Assembly (NCBI RefSeq): GCF_009846865.1 | Contig: NZ_WUWN01000015.1 | Location: forward strand, 19,152-83,151 | Reading direction: 5' to 3' | From: Puerhibacterium puerhi | GTDB taxonomy: Bacteria; Actinomycetota; Actinomycetes; Actinomycetales; Cellulomonadaceae | DNA length: 64,000 nucleotides | Part shown: in pieces, positions 26,007 through 33,275 of the stretch | Numbering within the stretch: position 1 is the stretch's first letter | How the letters are laid out: the number at the start of each line of letters is the position of its first letter | Program-made: the position numbers and the translations under genes | Notes under the pieces: generated by a model | Databases searched by the model: none | What the model saw: the letters and a program-made list of their open reading frames with translations, nothing else | What the model was told of the DNA's origin: nothing

Positions 26007-27116
26007 ATGAGCACCACGACCGAGCCGGCCGCCGAACGCCGCGAGCTGCAGGCCGAGACCTCCGACCTGCGCATCCGCGCGCTCGAGCCGCTGCCCGCGC
26101 CGCGCGCCCTGCGCACGGAGATGCCGCTGGGCACCCGCCGCAGCGACCTGGTGACCACCTCGCGCCGCGAGGTCCGCGACGTGCTGCGCGGCGAGGACGA
26201 CCGGCTGATCGCCATCGTCGGGCCGTGCTCCGTGCACGACCCGGAGGCCGCGCTCGAGTACGCCGGGCGCCTGGCTGCCGTGGCGCGCGAGCTGTCGGAC
26301 GACCTCGTCGTCGTCATGCGGGTGTACTTCGAGAAGCCGCGCACCACGGTGGGCTGGAAGGGCCTGATCAACGACCCGCACCTGGACGGCACGCACGACG
26401 TGCACCACGGCCTGCGGCTCGCGCGCGAGGTGCTGCTCGGGGTGCTGGACGCCGGCGTCCCGGCCGCCACCGAGTTCCTCGAGCCGACCAGCCCGCAGTA
26501 CATCGCCGACGCCGTCACGTGGGGCGCCATCGGCGCGCGCAACGCGGAGTCGCAGGTGCACCGGCAGCTCGCCTCGGGCCTGTCGATGCCGGTCGGGTTC
26601 AAGAACGCCACCGACGGCGACGTGCAGATCGCCGTCGACGGCTGCATCACCGCCGCCAGCGAGCACACGTTCTTCGGGGCCGACGCCGAGGGTCGCGCGG
26701 CGGCGGTCGAGACGGCCGGCAACCCCGACTGCCACGTGATCCTGCGCGGCGGGCGCGGCGGCCCCAACTACTCCGCCGCCGACGTCGCCGCGGCGCTCGA
26801 GGTGGCCCGCGGCTCCGGGCTCGGCGGCGCCGTCGAGGCGGGCGTCGTCGTCGACGCCTCGCACGGCAACTCCGGCAAGGACCACGTGCGCCAGGCCGAG
26901 GTCGTGCGGGAGATCGCCGGGCGCCTGGCGGCGGGGGAGCAGGGCGTCAGCGGCCTGATGATGGAGAGCTTCCTCGAGGCCGGCGCCCAGAAGCCGGGCC
27001 CGCTCGACACCCTCACCTACGGCCAGTCCGTCACCGACAAGTGCATGGACTGGGGCACCACCGAGGGCCTGCTGCGCGAGCTCGCGGCGGCGGTGCGGGC
27101 GCGCCGGGAGGCCTGA
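26007..27116 (+). CDS. 3-Deoxy-7-phosphoheptulonate (DAHP) synthase, class I
   Basis: Condenses phosphoenolpyruvate and erythrose 4-phosphate, the entry into the shikimate pathway. The 369 residues match the class I AroF/G/H type. The PEP-binding IAIVGPCSVHDPEAALEYA, the YFEKPRTTVGWKGLINDP region, AATEFLEPTSPQYIAD and GFKNATDG are present. The metal-binding DASHGNSGKDH and MMESFLEAGAQ close the barrel. Start ATG 26007 is preceded by CCAGGAGCGA. An upstream Trp-Tyr-Trp leader and attenuator indicate control by aromatic amino acid supply. No partner gene follows in the operon. Confidence 0.96.
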   Translation: MSTTTEPAAERRELQAETSDLRIRALEPLPAPRALRTEMPLGTRRSDLVTTSRREVRDVLRGEDDRLIAIVGPCSVHDPEAALEYAGRLAAVARELSDDLVVVMRVYFEKPRTTVGWKGLINDPHLDGTHDVHHGLRLAREVLLGVLDAGVPAATEFLEPTSPQYIADAVTWGAIGARNAESQVHRQLASGLSMPVGFKNATDGDVQIAVDGCITAASEHTFFGADAEGRAAAVETAGNPDCHVILRGGRGGPNYSAADVAAALEVARGSGLGGAVEAGVVVDASHGNSGKDHVRQAEVVREIAGRLAAGEQGVSGLMMESFLEAGAQKPGPLDTLTYGQSVTDKCMDWGTTEGLLRELAAAVRARREA

Positions 27117-27260
27117 GCCCGGTCGGCCTGGCGCTCCGTGGGGCCGGGCCCTGGTCGGCGGGACGACGCGCGATCGGGGCCGGCGCCGAGCGTCCCGGGA
27201 CGTCGCTCAACGCTCGCCGTTGGACGACCTCCCGGGACGCTCGTCGTCCGTCCGCTCCCC

Positions 27261-27314
27261 GGGCGTCCCGCGACGTCGGGCATCCGCGGCCGGAAGGCGA
27301 CGTCCCGGGACGCT
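27261..27314. repeat. Dispersed palindromic repeat, copy 1 (left of the AbiEi-like gene)
   Basis: Begins GGGCGTCCCGC and ends CGTCCCGGGACGCT, so the ends can pair. It is related to the copies at 28488 and 28561; shorter fragments lie at 27188-27202 and 27231-27246. A REP-like, non-coding element. Confidence 0.6.
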
Positions 27315-27319
27315 GGCAC

Positions 27320-27364
27320 GACGGTGCAAGGGTGTGACGGTGCAAGGGTGTGACGGTGCGAGGG
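27320..27364. repeat. 16-bp tandem repeat, 2.8 copies
   Basis: The unit GACGGTGCAAGGGTGT occurs at 27320 and 27336, and in part at 27352. It lies in the gap between the DAHP synthase and the AbiEi-like gene. No function is apparent. Confidence 0.85.
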
Positions 27365-27394
27365 CGCACCAGTCCTCCGGAGGCGCCGGGCCCG

Positions 27395-28399
27395 TCAGCG
27401 GTCGAGCGTCAGCACGACGTCCGGGCGCACCGGCCGTGGCCGCCAGCCCGCTGCGCGCAGCTCCCGCGCGACCTGCGGCCCGACGACGCCGCGCCACGCG
27501 TCGGCCCCGGAGAACCGCCGCAGGATCGTGCGCCGGCTGTCGATGAGGTTCTGCCGGCGACGGTCGTCGACCACGGCGCCCGGCGTGGAGTGGATCTCCG
27601 CGCCGTCGATCTCCACGAGCAGCGCGCCGCCGTCCGGGAGCAGCCACGCGAGGTCGACACGGGCGGTGACCCGGCCGGCGAGCACCACCGGGAGCTGCAG
27701 CACGTCCGGCGGCACCCCGAGGTCGTGGCAGGACAGCCGCACCCACGACTCGGCGGGCGACTCCGACCGGCCGTCGGCGAGCGCCCACAGCGGGTGCGTC
27801 CGTGCGACGCCACGGTGCCCGCGCGCGGCGTCGTGCGCCGCGGCCAGGGCGGCCGGGGTGACCAGGCCCTGGTGCAGCGCCGAGTCCATGACCGCCAGCG
27901 CGTGCCGGCGGTCCAGGCGCGGCACGGCCTGTCGCAGGGCGTCGACGGTGGTCGCGCAGGCGAAGCCGTCGACGAGGTCCCAGCGTCCCAGCGGGAGCCG
28001 GCGGACCACGACCGGACCCCGGGACTCCCGCGAGGAGCCGTCGGGGAGGGTCACCTCCGGGCGGATCTCCGGCGGCGTGCCCGCGACGCCCCGCAGGTAC
28101 AGCGCGCACGGACCCGTGGCGACCGCCGCGGGGTACACGAGCAGGCCGAGGACGGCGGCACGCCGGCGGCGGTGGTCGTACGGGTCGCCGCCCGGGTTCG
28201 TCACGCCGGTGTCGTAGACGCCGCGGGCGGCCGGTGCCCAGTCCTTGCGACGGACCCGTGCCGCCACCTGCTGGCGCGTCACCCCGTGCCGGCCGCACTG
28301 CCGCACGGAGAGCAGCCCTCCCTGTCGCGCGGCGAGAGCCGTCAGGGCGTCGGGGACCGGGGGCAGGAGGCGGGGCACCCGTCCAGCGAACCACCGCAC
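27395..28399 (-). CDS. AbiEi-like N-terminal domain with C-terminal nuclease-like (DUF559-type) domain
   Basis: A 334-residue soluble protein. The first ~60 residues form the winged-HTH-like AbiEi antitoxin domain (LTALAARQGGLLSVRQC, GVTRQQVAARVRRKDWAPAARGVYD). The C-terminal ~100 residues resemble small Vsr/DUF559 nucleases: SPAESWVRL, then RVDLAWLLPDGGALLVEIDGAEIH with the acidic residues of a PD-(D/E)XK-like core. No AbiEii nucleotidyltransferase toxin is adjacent, so this is the common orphan form in actinobacteria rather than a full type IV toxin-antitoxin pair. Related repeats flank it on both sides, which hints at mobility. The start is GTG 28399, with 28378 as an alternative. Confidence 0.75.
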   Translation of the reverse strand: MRWFAGRVPRLLPPVPDALTALAARQGGLLSVRQCGRHGVTRQQVAARVRRKDWAPAARGVYDTGVTNPGGDPYDHRRRRAAVLGLLVYPAAVATGPCALYLRGVAGTPPEIRPEVTLPDGSSRESRGPVVVRRLPLGRWDLVDGFACATTVDALRQAVPRLDRRHALAVMDSALHQGLVTPAALAAAHDAARGHRGVARTHPLWALADGRSESPAESWVRLSCHDLGVPPDVLQLPVVLAGRVTARVDLAWLLPDGGALLVEIDGAEIHSTPGAVVDDRRRQNLIDSRRTILRRFSGADAWRGVVGPQVARELRAAGWRPRPVRPDVVLTLDR

Positions 28400-28487
28400 G
28401 GGCGCTCCCGGCTGTGGTCATCCACAGGTGCGGGTCGCTCGCCGGTGCGGCGCCGCGCGAGCGCCCCGTGCACGAGCGTCCCTGAGC

Positions 28488-28545
28488 GAGCGTCCCGCTG
28501 CGTCGTCGTCCCGGGCGCGGACCGCGACGTTCCGGGACGCTCGGC
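28488..28545. repeat. Dispersed palindromic repeat, copy 2
   Basis: Starts GAGCGTCCCGCTGCGTCGTC and ends CGGGACGCTCGGC, with complementary ends. It is about 60-70% identical to copy 1 and more similar to copy 3, which follows 15 bases later. Confidence 0.65.
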
Positions 28546-28560
28546 CGGTGTCCGGTGGAT

Positions 28561-28618
28561 GGGCGTCCCGCTGCGTCGTCATCCCCGGCCCGGATCGCGA
28601 CGCGGAAGGACGCTCGGC
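28561..28618. repeat. Dispersed palindromic repeat, copy 3
   Basis: Starts GGGCGTCCCGCTGCGTCGTC and ends AAGGACGCTCGGCGC. The first 20 bases match copy 2 almost exactly. It sits between the starts and ends of neighbouring minus-strand genes. Confidence 0.65.
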
Positions 28619-28634
28619 GCCGGAGGGCCGGGAG

Positions 28635-29873
28635 TCAGCCGCGGAAGGCCTCGAGCTCCTCGCGCGGCACCACCCGCCGGGAGCGGACGAGCGCCTCGGC
28701 GTCGGGCATCCGGTCCCACGTGTTGAGCGCCATCGCCATCTGCACAGCGCCGCCGCGCCGCCAGAACGCCACCGCCTCGCGGTCGTCGAGCGACCCGCTG
28801 ACCACGACGTCGTCGTAGCCCCCGGGCCCCTCGACCCAGCCGACGGCCTCCATCCCCAGGTCGTACTGGTCGGTGAAGAAGTACGGCAGGACGTCGTACG
28901 GGTCGCCCGCGCCGAGCATGGCGCGCGCCGCGTGGGTGCCGGTCGTGTCAGCGCCCGCCCAGTGCTCGTGCCGCAGCGGTCGGCCGAACTGCGGCGACGG
29001 CACGGACGCGATGTCGCCGGCGGCGAAGACGTCCGGGTGCGACGTGCGGAGCGTCCCGTCGACGGCGACGCCCCCGCCCTGCGCGGCCGGCCGCAGCTCC
29101 AGCCCGGCGGCCGCGGCGAGGCCGATTGCGGGCACGGCGCCGATGCCGACCACCACCACGGCGGCCTCGACGTGCGTGCCGTCGGCGGTGACGACGCCGG
29201 TCACCTGTCCCTCGGAGTGCGTGAACGCCGTCACCGGTGCCCGCCGGTGCACGCGCACGCCGCGCTGCTCGTGCAGCCGGGCGAAGACCTCGCCCAGCTC
29301 CGGTCCGACGACGTTGCCGAGGGGGTGCGAGCCGCGCCCGAGCAGCGTGACGTCGAGCCCCAGCTCCCGCGCCGAGGCAGCGACCTCGAGCCCGATCCAG
29401 CCGTCGCCCACCACGGCGACCGGGTCGCCGCCCTCGAGCGCGGCGGGCAGCAGCATGCCGGCGAGGTGGTCGGCGTCGTCGATGGTGCGCAGGTAGTGCA
29501 GGCCCCGCAGATCACCGCCCGGGACGGACAGGTGGCGCGGCGTGGATCCCGTGGCGAGCAGGAGCTGGGAGTACCGCAGGGTGCTCCCGTCGGAGAGGGT
29601 CACGGTGTGGTCGCCGGGGTGCAGGCCCAGCGCGGCCGTGCCGGGCCGCAGGTCGACGCCGTGGCGGCCGTACCACTCCTCCGGCAGCGGGTACAGGGCG
29701 GACCGGGCGGCCTCGCCCCGCAGGTAGTCCTTCGACAGCGGCGGACGCTCGTAGGGGCAGTGGCGCTCGGAGGTGAGGACGACGACGTCCCCGTCGTGGC
29801 CCTCGTCCTGGAGCGTGGCGACGGCGCGCGCGGCGGCCAGGCCTCCGCCGACGACGACGATCGGTGCGGGCAC
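28635..29873 (-). CDS. FAD-dependent NAD(P)H:ferredoxin reductase-type oxidoreductase
   Basis: A 412-residue flavoprotein of the class that passes electrons from NAD(P)H to ferredoxins in P450 or dioxygenase systems. The FAD-binding fold IVVVGGGLAAARAVATL is at the N-terminus, with ERPPLSKDYL near residue 45 and LLLATGSTPRHL near 105. The NAD(P)H fold VAVVGDGWIGLEVAASA is near 155. The C-terminal FAD motif DVFAAGDIAS is followed by a reductase C-terminal domain. No ferredoxin, P450 or oxygenase gene is adjacent, so the partner must be elsewhere. It sits just outside the left attachment site of the integrated element. Confidence 0.92.
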   Translation of the reverse strand: MPAPIVVVGGGLAAARAVATLQDEGHDGDVVVLTSERHCPYERPPLSKDYLRGEAARSALYPLPEEWYGRHGVDLRPGTAALGLHPGDHTVTLSDGSTLRYSQLLLATGSTPRHLSVPGGDLRGLHYLRTIDDADHLAGMLLPAALEGGDPVAVVGDGWIGLEVAASARELGLDVTLLGRGSHPLGNVVGPELGEVFARLHEQRGVRVHRRAPVTAFTHSEGQVTGVVTADGTHVEAAVVVVGIGAVPAIGLAAAAGLELRPAAQGGGVAVDGTLRTSHPDVFAAGDIASVPSPQFGRPLRHEHWAGADTTGTHAARAMLGAGDPYDVLPYFFTDQYDLGMEAVGWVEGPGGYDDVVVSGSLDDREAVAFWRRGGAVQMAMALNTWDRMPDAEALVRSRRVVPREELEAFRG

Positions 29874-29975
29874 GGTGCCTCCTCGGCGTGGTCCGGGCTC
29901 GGTGTCCCGGTGCGTACCTCACCCTCTCACCCGCAGCGGACCGCCGCGGGGCCCGGGCCGGTCCGGGAACGACGA

Positions 29976-30005
29976 AGGCCCGGGATCCGTGCGGATCCCG
30001 GGCCT
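29976..30005. terminator. Hairpin that was originally the tRNA-Pro terminator
   Basis: A perfect 14-bp stem (29976-29989 with 29992-30005) and a 2-base loop lie 4 bases from the displaced tRNA 3' end. Before integration this would have followed the tRNA-Pro gene on the minus strand. Confidence 0.65.
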
Positions 30006-30009
30006 CGCG

Positions 30010-30054
<45 letters not shown>

Positions 30055-30647
30055 GCCGCTCGGACGCGCTGCTGGCCGTTCTCTTCGTCGTGGTTCTGCG
30101 GGCTGTCGTTCGCTGGCGTCCGCACGCCGCCGTCGACTACGTGAAGCAGTTGATGAAGCAGCACGCACTGGATCGGGCAGTCGGGACATTCGGAGGCGCT
30201 GCGGCGACAGTGGAGCACAAGAGGCTGACGGAGGCCCGGGTCAAGGGTGGCCGTAGGCCATCGCGCAGCGACGCCGCAGGCGCCCTTGACACGGGGTTGA
30301 GTCGGCCGGATGCTCGGCTGTCGGTGCAGGGGCCGGGAGCGAGGTGGTCCACGAGCTCGCCCCGGATGACGGCGTGCAGGTCGACGTCGACGACGAGGTC
30401 GGCGAGCAGGTGGGGCGGTTCCGAGATGCCTCGGGACCGCCTTCGTCGTGCGGGGTGGGCGGTCGGACGGGTGGGGTGCGCGGAGCGAGCTCCAGCGAGC
30501 GGAGCGCGGGGCCCCGCCCGGGAGGCCGCCGCGCGCGGCGAAGCCGCGCGCTTGAGCCAGTGAGGAAACTACTCACCGGCAGCCCGTACGAGTGACCCAG
30601 CGGCCAACCCTTACAGCTCGCCATGCGTCCGTGGCGACGTCAGGCGG
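30055..30647. other. Left-end non-coding region of the AICE
   Basis: No convincing gene lies in these 593 bases. The region holds a copy of the putative integrase arm site (30141-30160) and an inverted repeat GTCAAGGG/CCCTTGAC (30240-30291). A very GC-rich palindromic cluster at about 30485-30552 includes a perfect 9-bp stem GCGCGCGGC-GAA-GCCGCGCGC. AICEs need a cis-acting transfer locus and a replication origin; this region could hold one, but nothing identifies it directly. Confidence 0.5.
30141..30160 (+). promoter_or_regulatory. Putative integrase arm-type site, left
   Basis: GTGAAGCAGTTGATGAAGCA matches 39613-39632 at 18 of 20 positions in the same orientation. It lies 86 bases from the end of the left core repeat; the right copy ends 79 bases from the right core. 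Near-equal placement either side of the core in the circle suggests arm sites for Int or Xis. Confidence 0.5.
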
Positions 30648-31484
30648 CTACTCGTCTTCGGCGTCGACCGCAACGTCGAGTCCGTCGCTCGTGACGACGA
30701 TGTTTTCCTGAGCGAGATGGCGCACTTCGTCGAAGAGGTCGTCGGGGGCATCGAACGTCTGCTCCCCGATGGCAACGGCGAGCAGCGGGCACCCCCGCGC
30801 GTCGCCTCGCTCCAGTCTCTCGACGAGCTTCTCAAAGTTGGACGTCGTGCTCGTCCCGAGTGGGTCAGCGGGTGTCTTCTTCATCCGCTTCGTCCACGCC
30901 TCGGTTGCGTCGGGCACCTCGATGGCACGCACCTGGGCAACAAGATCACGCACGAAGTAGCGGAAGTCGCCACCGCGGCGCGTCACGATGACGCCGACAT
31001 CGATCACACCGCCCTCGTGCAGTGAGACGTAGTTGGCGAAGTCCCGGTCGAGGTTTCCGTCTTTGGGGTTCCACTCGACGTCGACGACGGCGCGGTCCTT
31101 CACGTTGTCGACCTTGTGCCCGCCGTAGGAGTTCGAAGTCTCGCGAATCTCGGCGGGCTCCGTGCCCCACGCCGAGATGACGAGTCGAGTTGTCACGTCC
31201 TGCTCGAAGCGAGCCTCACGGTAACCGCGCTGGCGGAATGCACAGTCGAGCTCGGCAGCGATTTTGCTCTTGTTGCCACCGGGTCGCACGAGGAGGTCCA
31301 CCGAGAGGCTGAACGCCTGGAGCACGTTCACCAGGTCGGCGAACGCACCGGGGTTCAGGGTCTTGAGGATGGCGGCGGCGTTGCGGGTCTCAGCGAAGTC
31401 GTACCGCGCTTGAATCTCGATGGGGAAGGCGTCGCGCCAGGACTCGGTCAGGAGCATGGCGTAAGGAGACCAGAAGGTGCCCAC
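30648..31484 (-). CDS. BglII/BstYI-family type II restriction endonuclease
   Basis: A 278-residue protein resembling the BglII/BstYI endonuclease family, which cuts AGATCT or RGATCY. The likely catalytic stretch is KDRAVVDVEWNPKDGNLDRD near residues 128-147, where family members have acidic metal ligands before a short loop. The following GGVIDVGVIVTRRG and FRYFVRDLVAQV match the fold's strand and dimer helix. An MT-A70 methyltransferase lies 48 bases upstream in the same direction, the order M then R. GTG 31484 or ATG 31457 could be the start; neither has a clear ribosome site. Two AGATCT sites lie in the methyltransferase promoter. Confidence 0.82.
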   Translation of the reverse strand: MGTFWSPYAMLLTESWRDAFPIEIQARYDFAETRNAAAILKTLNPGAFADLVNVLQAFSLSVDLLVRPGGNKSKIAAELDCAFRQRGYREARFEQDVTTRLVISAWGTEPAEIRETSNSYGGHKVDNVKDRAVVDVEWNPKDGNLDRDFANYVSLHEGGVIDVGVIVTRRGGDFRYFVRDLVAQVRAIEVPDATEAWTKRMKKTPADPLGTSTTSNFEKLVERLERGDARGCPLLAVAIGEQTFDAPDDLFDEVRHLAQENIVVTSDGLDVAVDAEDE

Positions 31485-31532
31485 CGGGCGCCAGGCGACA
31501 CGCGTTCTGGCGCTCGGTGGGTGAGTCGTTGG

Positions 31533-32429
31533 CTACGTGGAAGCTGTTGACGGGGTGCGGCCCCTGCCGCGAAGCTCGGTGTTTGCCGTTGCAAGCAGCG
31601 CGCGAACTCTCGCGATCGAGTAATCGGTCTCACTCGCGAGCTGGCGAATCGATGCCCCAGCTTCATAGCGCTCGCGGAGGACCATTCCGATCCGCTTCGC
31701 GGTGTCCGTCGTGAGGCGCTCGTGGGGCTCGAGGATCGGGACGCGCTCGACCTCGCCGCCTTCGTAGCCCCGGTGCGAGCGCCCGCGAGGTACGACTTCT
31801 GCCCCTGCCTCGTCACCCCAGGCGGACCAGCCCTCCTGCGGGTATCGGGCGAACATCTCAAGGAATGGCCCGGGCGAGCAGCGTTCGATCAGGTCGTACT
31901 GCTCGTCTGGCTTGCGGGAGTGCTCGCGCTTTCGGGTCTCGATCATGTTGACCTGCGACCGGGCAGGGGGGAGCGTCCGCATCGAGCCGCGGACGCCGAA
32001 GAGCATGATCTCTGTGACGTTGCGGAAGTAGAAGCCGACACCCCGGCCGTCGGGGCCGCCGTCCTTGCGCCGCTTGGCCCAAACCACGTTTGACACGTAG
32101 CGGAAGCCCCACGCATCGAGGACGCGGAGGCCATCGGGGAGCAGCGCGTTCGGCACCCAGAGGTAGAGGTGCGCGTTCTTGGCGACTACGTCGCGAACGG
32201 GCAGGTCGCAGATTGTCTCGAGATCCATCGTCGAGTAGCGATCGAGACGACGATGCTCGGGCGCAACCTTGCCCGTTCGGTTCGCGAACCGCCACGGCGG
32301 GTCAGCGAGTACCGTCTTGAACCCGCCGTCGACGGACGGAAGCGGCGGGGGAGACTGGACGAGCCGGAGCGGCGCGACCCGGTCGCGTGCATCAGGACGG
32401 GCTGTGTCGAGGACGGCTTCGGCGGACAT
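31533..32429 (-). CDS. MT-A70-family DNA N6-adenine methyltransferase fused to a C-terminal HTH
   Basis: Predicted protective adenine methyltransferase of the restriction-modification pair, 298 residues from ATG 32429 (GTG 32438 is possible). The MT-A70 signature LADPPWRFANR with the DPPW catalytic motif is near residue 42. The family features LYLWVPNALLPDGLRVLDAWGF, FRNVTEIMLFGVRG and KPDEQYDLIER follow. After residue ~235 a separate HTH appears (LRERYEAGASIRQLASE, SIARVRALL), which is not needed for methylation. It probably binds DNA and could control its own promoter, where an inverted repeat with two AGATCT sites lies 16-48 bases upstream. Confidence 0.87.
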   Translation of the reverse strand: MSAEAVLDTARPDARDRVAPLRLVQSPPPLPSVDGGFKTVLADPPWRFANRTGKVAPEHRRLDRYSTMDLETICDLPVRDVVAKNAHLYLWVPNALLPDGLRVLDAWGFRYVSNVVWAKRRKDGGPDGRGVGFYFRNVTEIMLFGVRGSMRTLPPARSQVNMIETRKREHSRKPDEQYDLIERCSPGPFLEMFARYPQEGWSAWGDEAGAEVVPRGRSHRGYEGGEVERVPILEPHERLTTDTAKRIGMVLRERYEAGASIRQLASETDYSIARVRALLATANTELRGRGRTPSTAST

Positions 32430-32444
32430 GTAGAGCACTCTAGA

Positions 32445-32477
32445 CGATAGATCTATTTGTGCGAAGTAGATCTATCG
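32445..32477. promoter_or_regulatory. Inverted repeat with two AGATCT sites in the methyltransferase promoter
   Basis: Arms 32445-32455 and 32467-32477 are perfect 11-bp reverse complements around an 11-base spacer. Each contains AGATCT (32449-32454, 32468-32473). On the minus strand a TAGAGT hexamer (32443-32438) follows, 8 bases before ATG 32429, so the repeat covers the core promoter. It also overlaps the 3' end of the upstream phosphatase gene. Confidence 0.75.
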
Positions 32478-33275
32478 CGGGTCGCTTGAGCTGGGCGCTT
32501 CTCGCCCTGGAGCGAGAGCGCCGATCAGGCGCTCGTGAACCATCGGCGCTCCAACCACAAGGCTCGACCCGCTGAGTCCATACGGCTGCGCGTCGACTTG
32601 GGTGACAGTCGCCGACACGGCGTAGGCCAGAGCAACACCGGCCGCCACGTCCCAAGGCCGATTGGCGTCGATGACTACGGCGTCAAGGCGGCCTGCTGCG
32701 AGCCAGGCGAGGTCCGTTGCTGCTGAGCCGAGCATTCGGATGCGGCCGACCGAGTCGGCCAGCCTGGCCATCATGCCGAGGCGTCGCCGGTTCTTCTCGG
32801 CGCTGCCCTCTCCCGTCGCGAAGTCGCCCATCGAGACGACCGCGTCGCGGAGCTCGGTCGTCGTCGAGACGGTGATGCGCTCTTCGTTGAGATAGGCGCC
32901 GCCGTTGCGCGTGATGTACCGCTCGCGGTGCATCGGGAGGGCGATGGTCCCGAACGTCGGTTGGTCGCCCTCGATCAGCGCGAGCGAGACGCCGAAGTTG
33001 GGTATGCCGCGCGAGAAGTTGGTGGTGCCGTCGATGGGGTCGAGGCACCAGTACCGCTCGGTGCTCCCCTCGGCCCCGCGTTCCTCGCCGAGGAACCCGA
33101 TCTCGGGCGTCTCGCGCGCGAGGAAGGACCGCACAGCGTCCTCGATGGCGTAATCGGTGGCGGTGGCGAAGTCGCGGTCGGTCTTGTAGGTCCGGCCGCC
33201 TGTGGTCCCGTCGCGCAGGATCGAGAGGGCGAGGTCGACGGCCGCGGTCGCGACACTCTCAATGCTCGACGTCAC
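32472..33275 (-). CDS. Inositol monophosphatase-family phosphatase carried by the AICE
   Basis: A 267-residue Mg2+-dependent phosphatase of the IMPase superfamily. All metal-site motifs are present: GEERG near residue 63, DPIDGTTNF near 78 and WDVAAGVALAYA near 205. It could dephosphorylate inositol phosphates, 3'-phosphoadenosine phosphates or sugar phosphates. GTG 33275 is preferred because GGGAG precedes it by 8 bases; it overlaps the end of the XRE-DUF5919 gene by 17 bases, so the two are coupled. A metabolic phosphatase is unusual AICE cargo, and its coupling to a regulator suggests a signalling or nucleotide role. Confidence 0.85.
   Translation of the reverse strand: MTSSIESVATAAVDLALSILRDGTTGGRTYKTDRDFATATDYAIEDAVRSFLARETPEIGFLGEERGAEGSTERYWCLDPIDGTTNFSRGIPNFGVSLALIEGDQPTFGTIALPMHRERYITRNGGAYLNEERITVSTTTELRDAVVSMGDFATGEGSAEKNRRRLGMMARLADSVGRIRMLGSAATDLAWLAAGRLDAVVIDANRPWDVAAGVALAYAVSATVTQVDAQPYGLSGSSLVVGAPMVHERLIGALAPGREAPSSSDPR

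Noticed and set aside
27395..28399. Complete type IV toxin-antitoxin system
   Set aside because: No AbiEii nucleotidyltransferase gene is adjacent; only the AbiEi-like domain is present.
30241..30624. A 127-codon minus-strand frame at the left end of the AICE
   Set aside because: Composition is Pro/Ser/Arg low-complexity, no start signal, and the DNA is dominated by palindromes; treated as non-coding.
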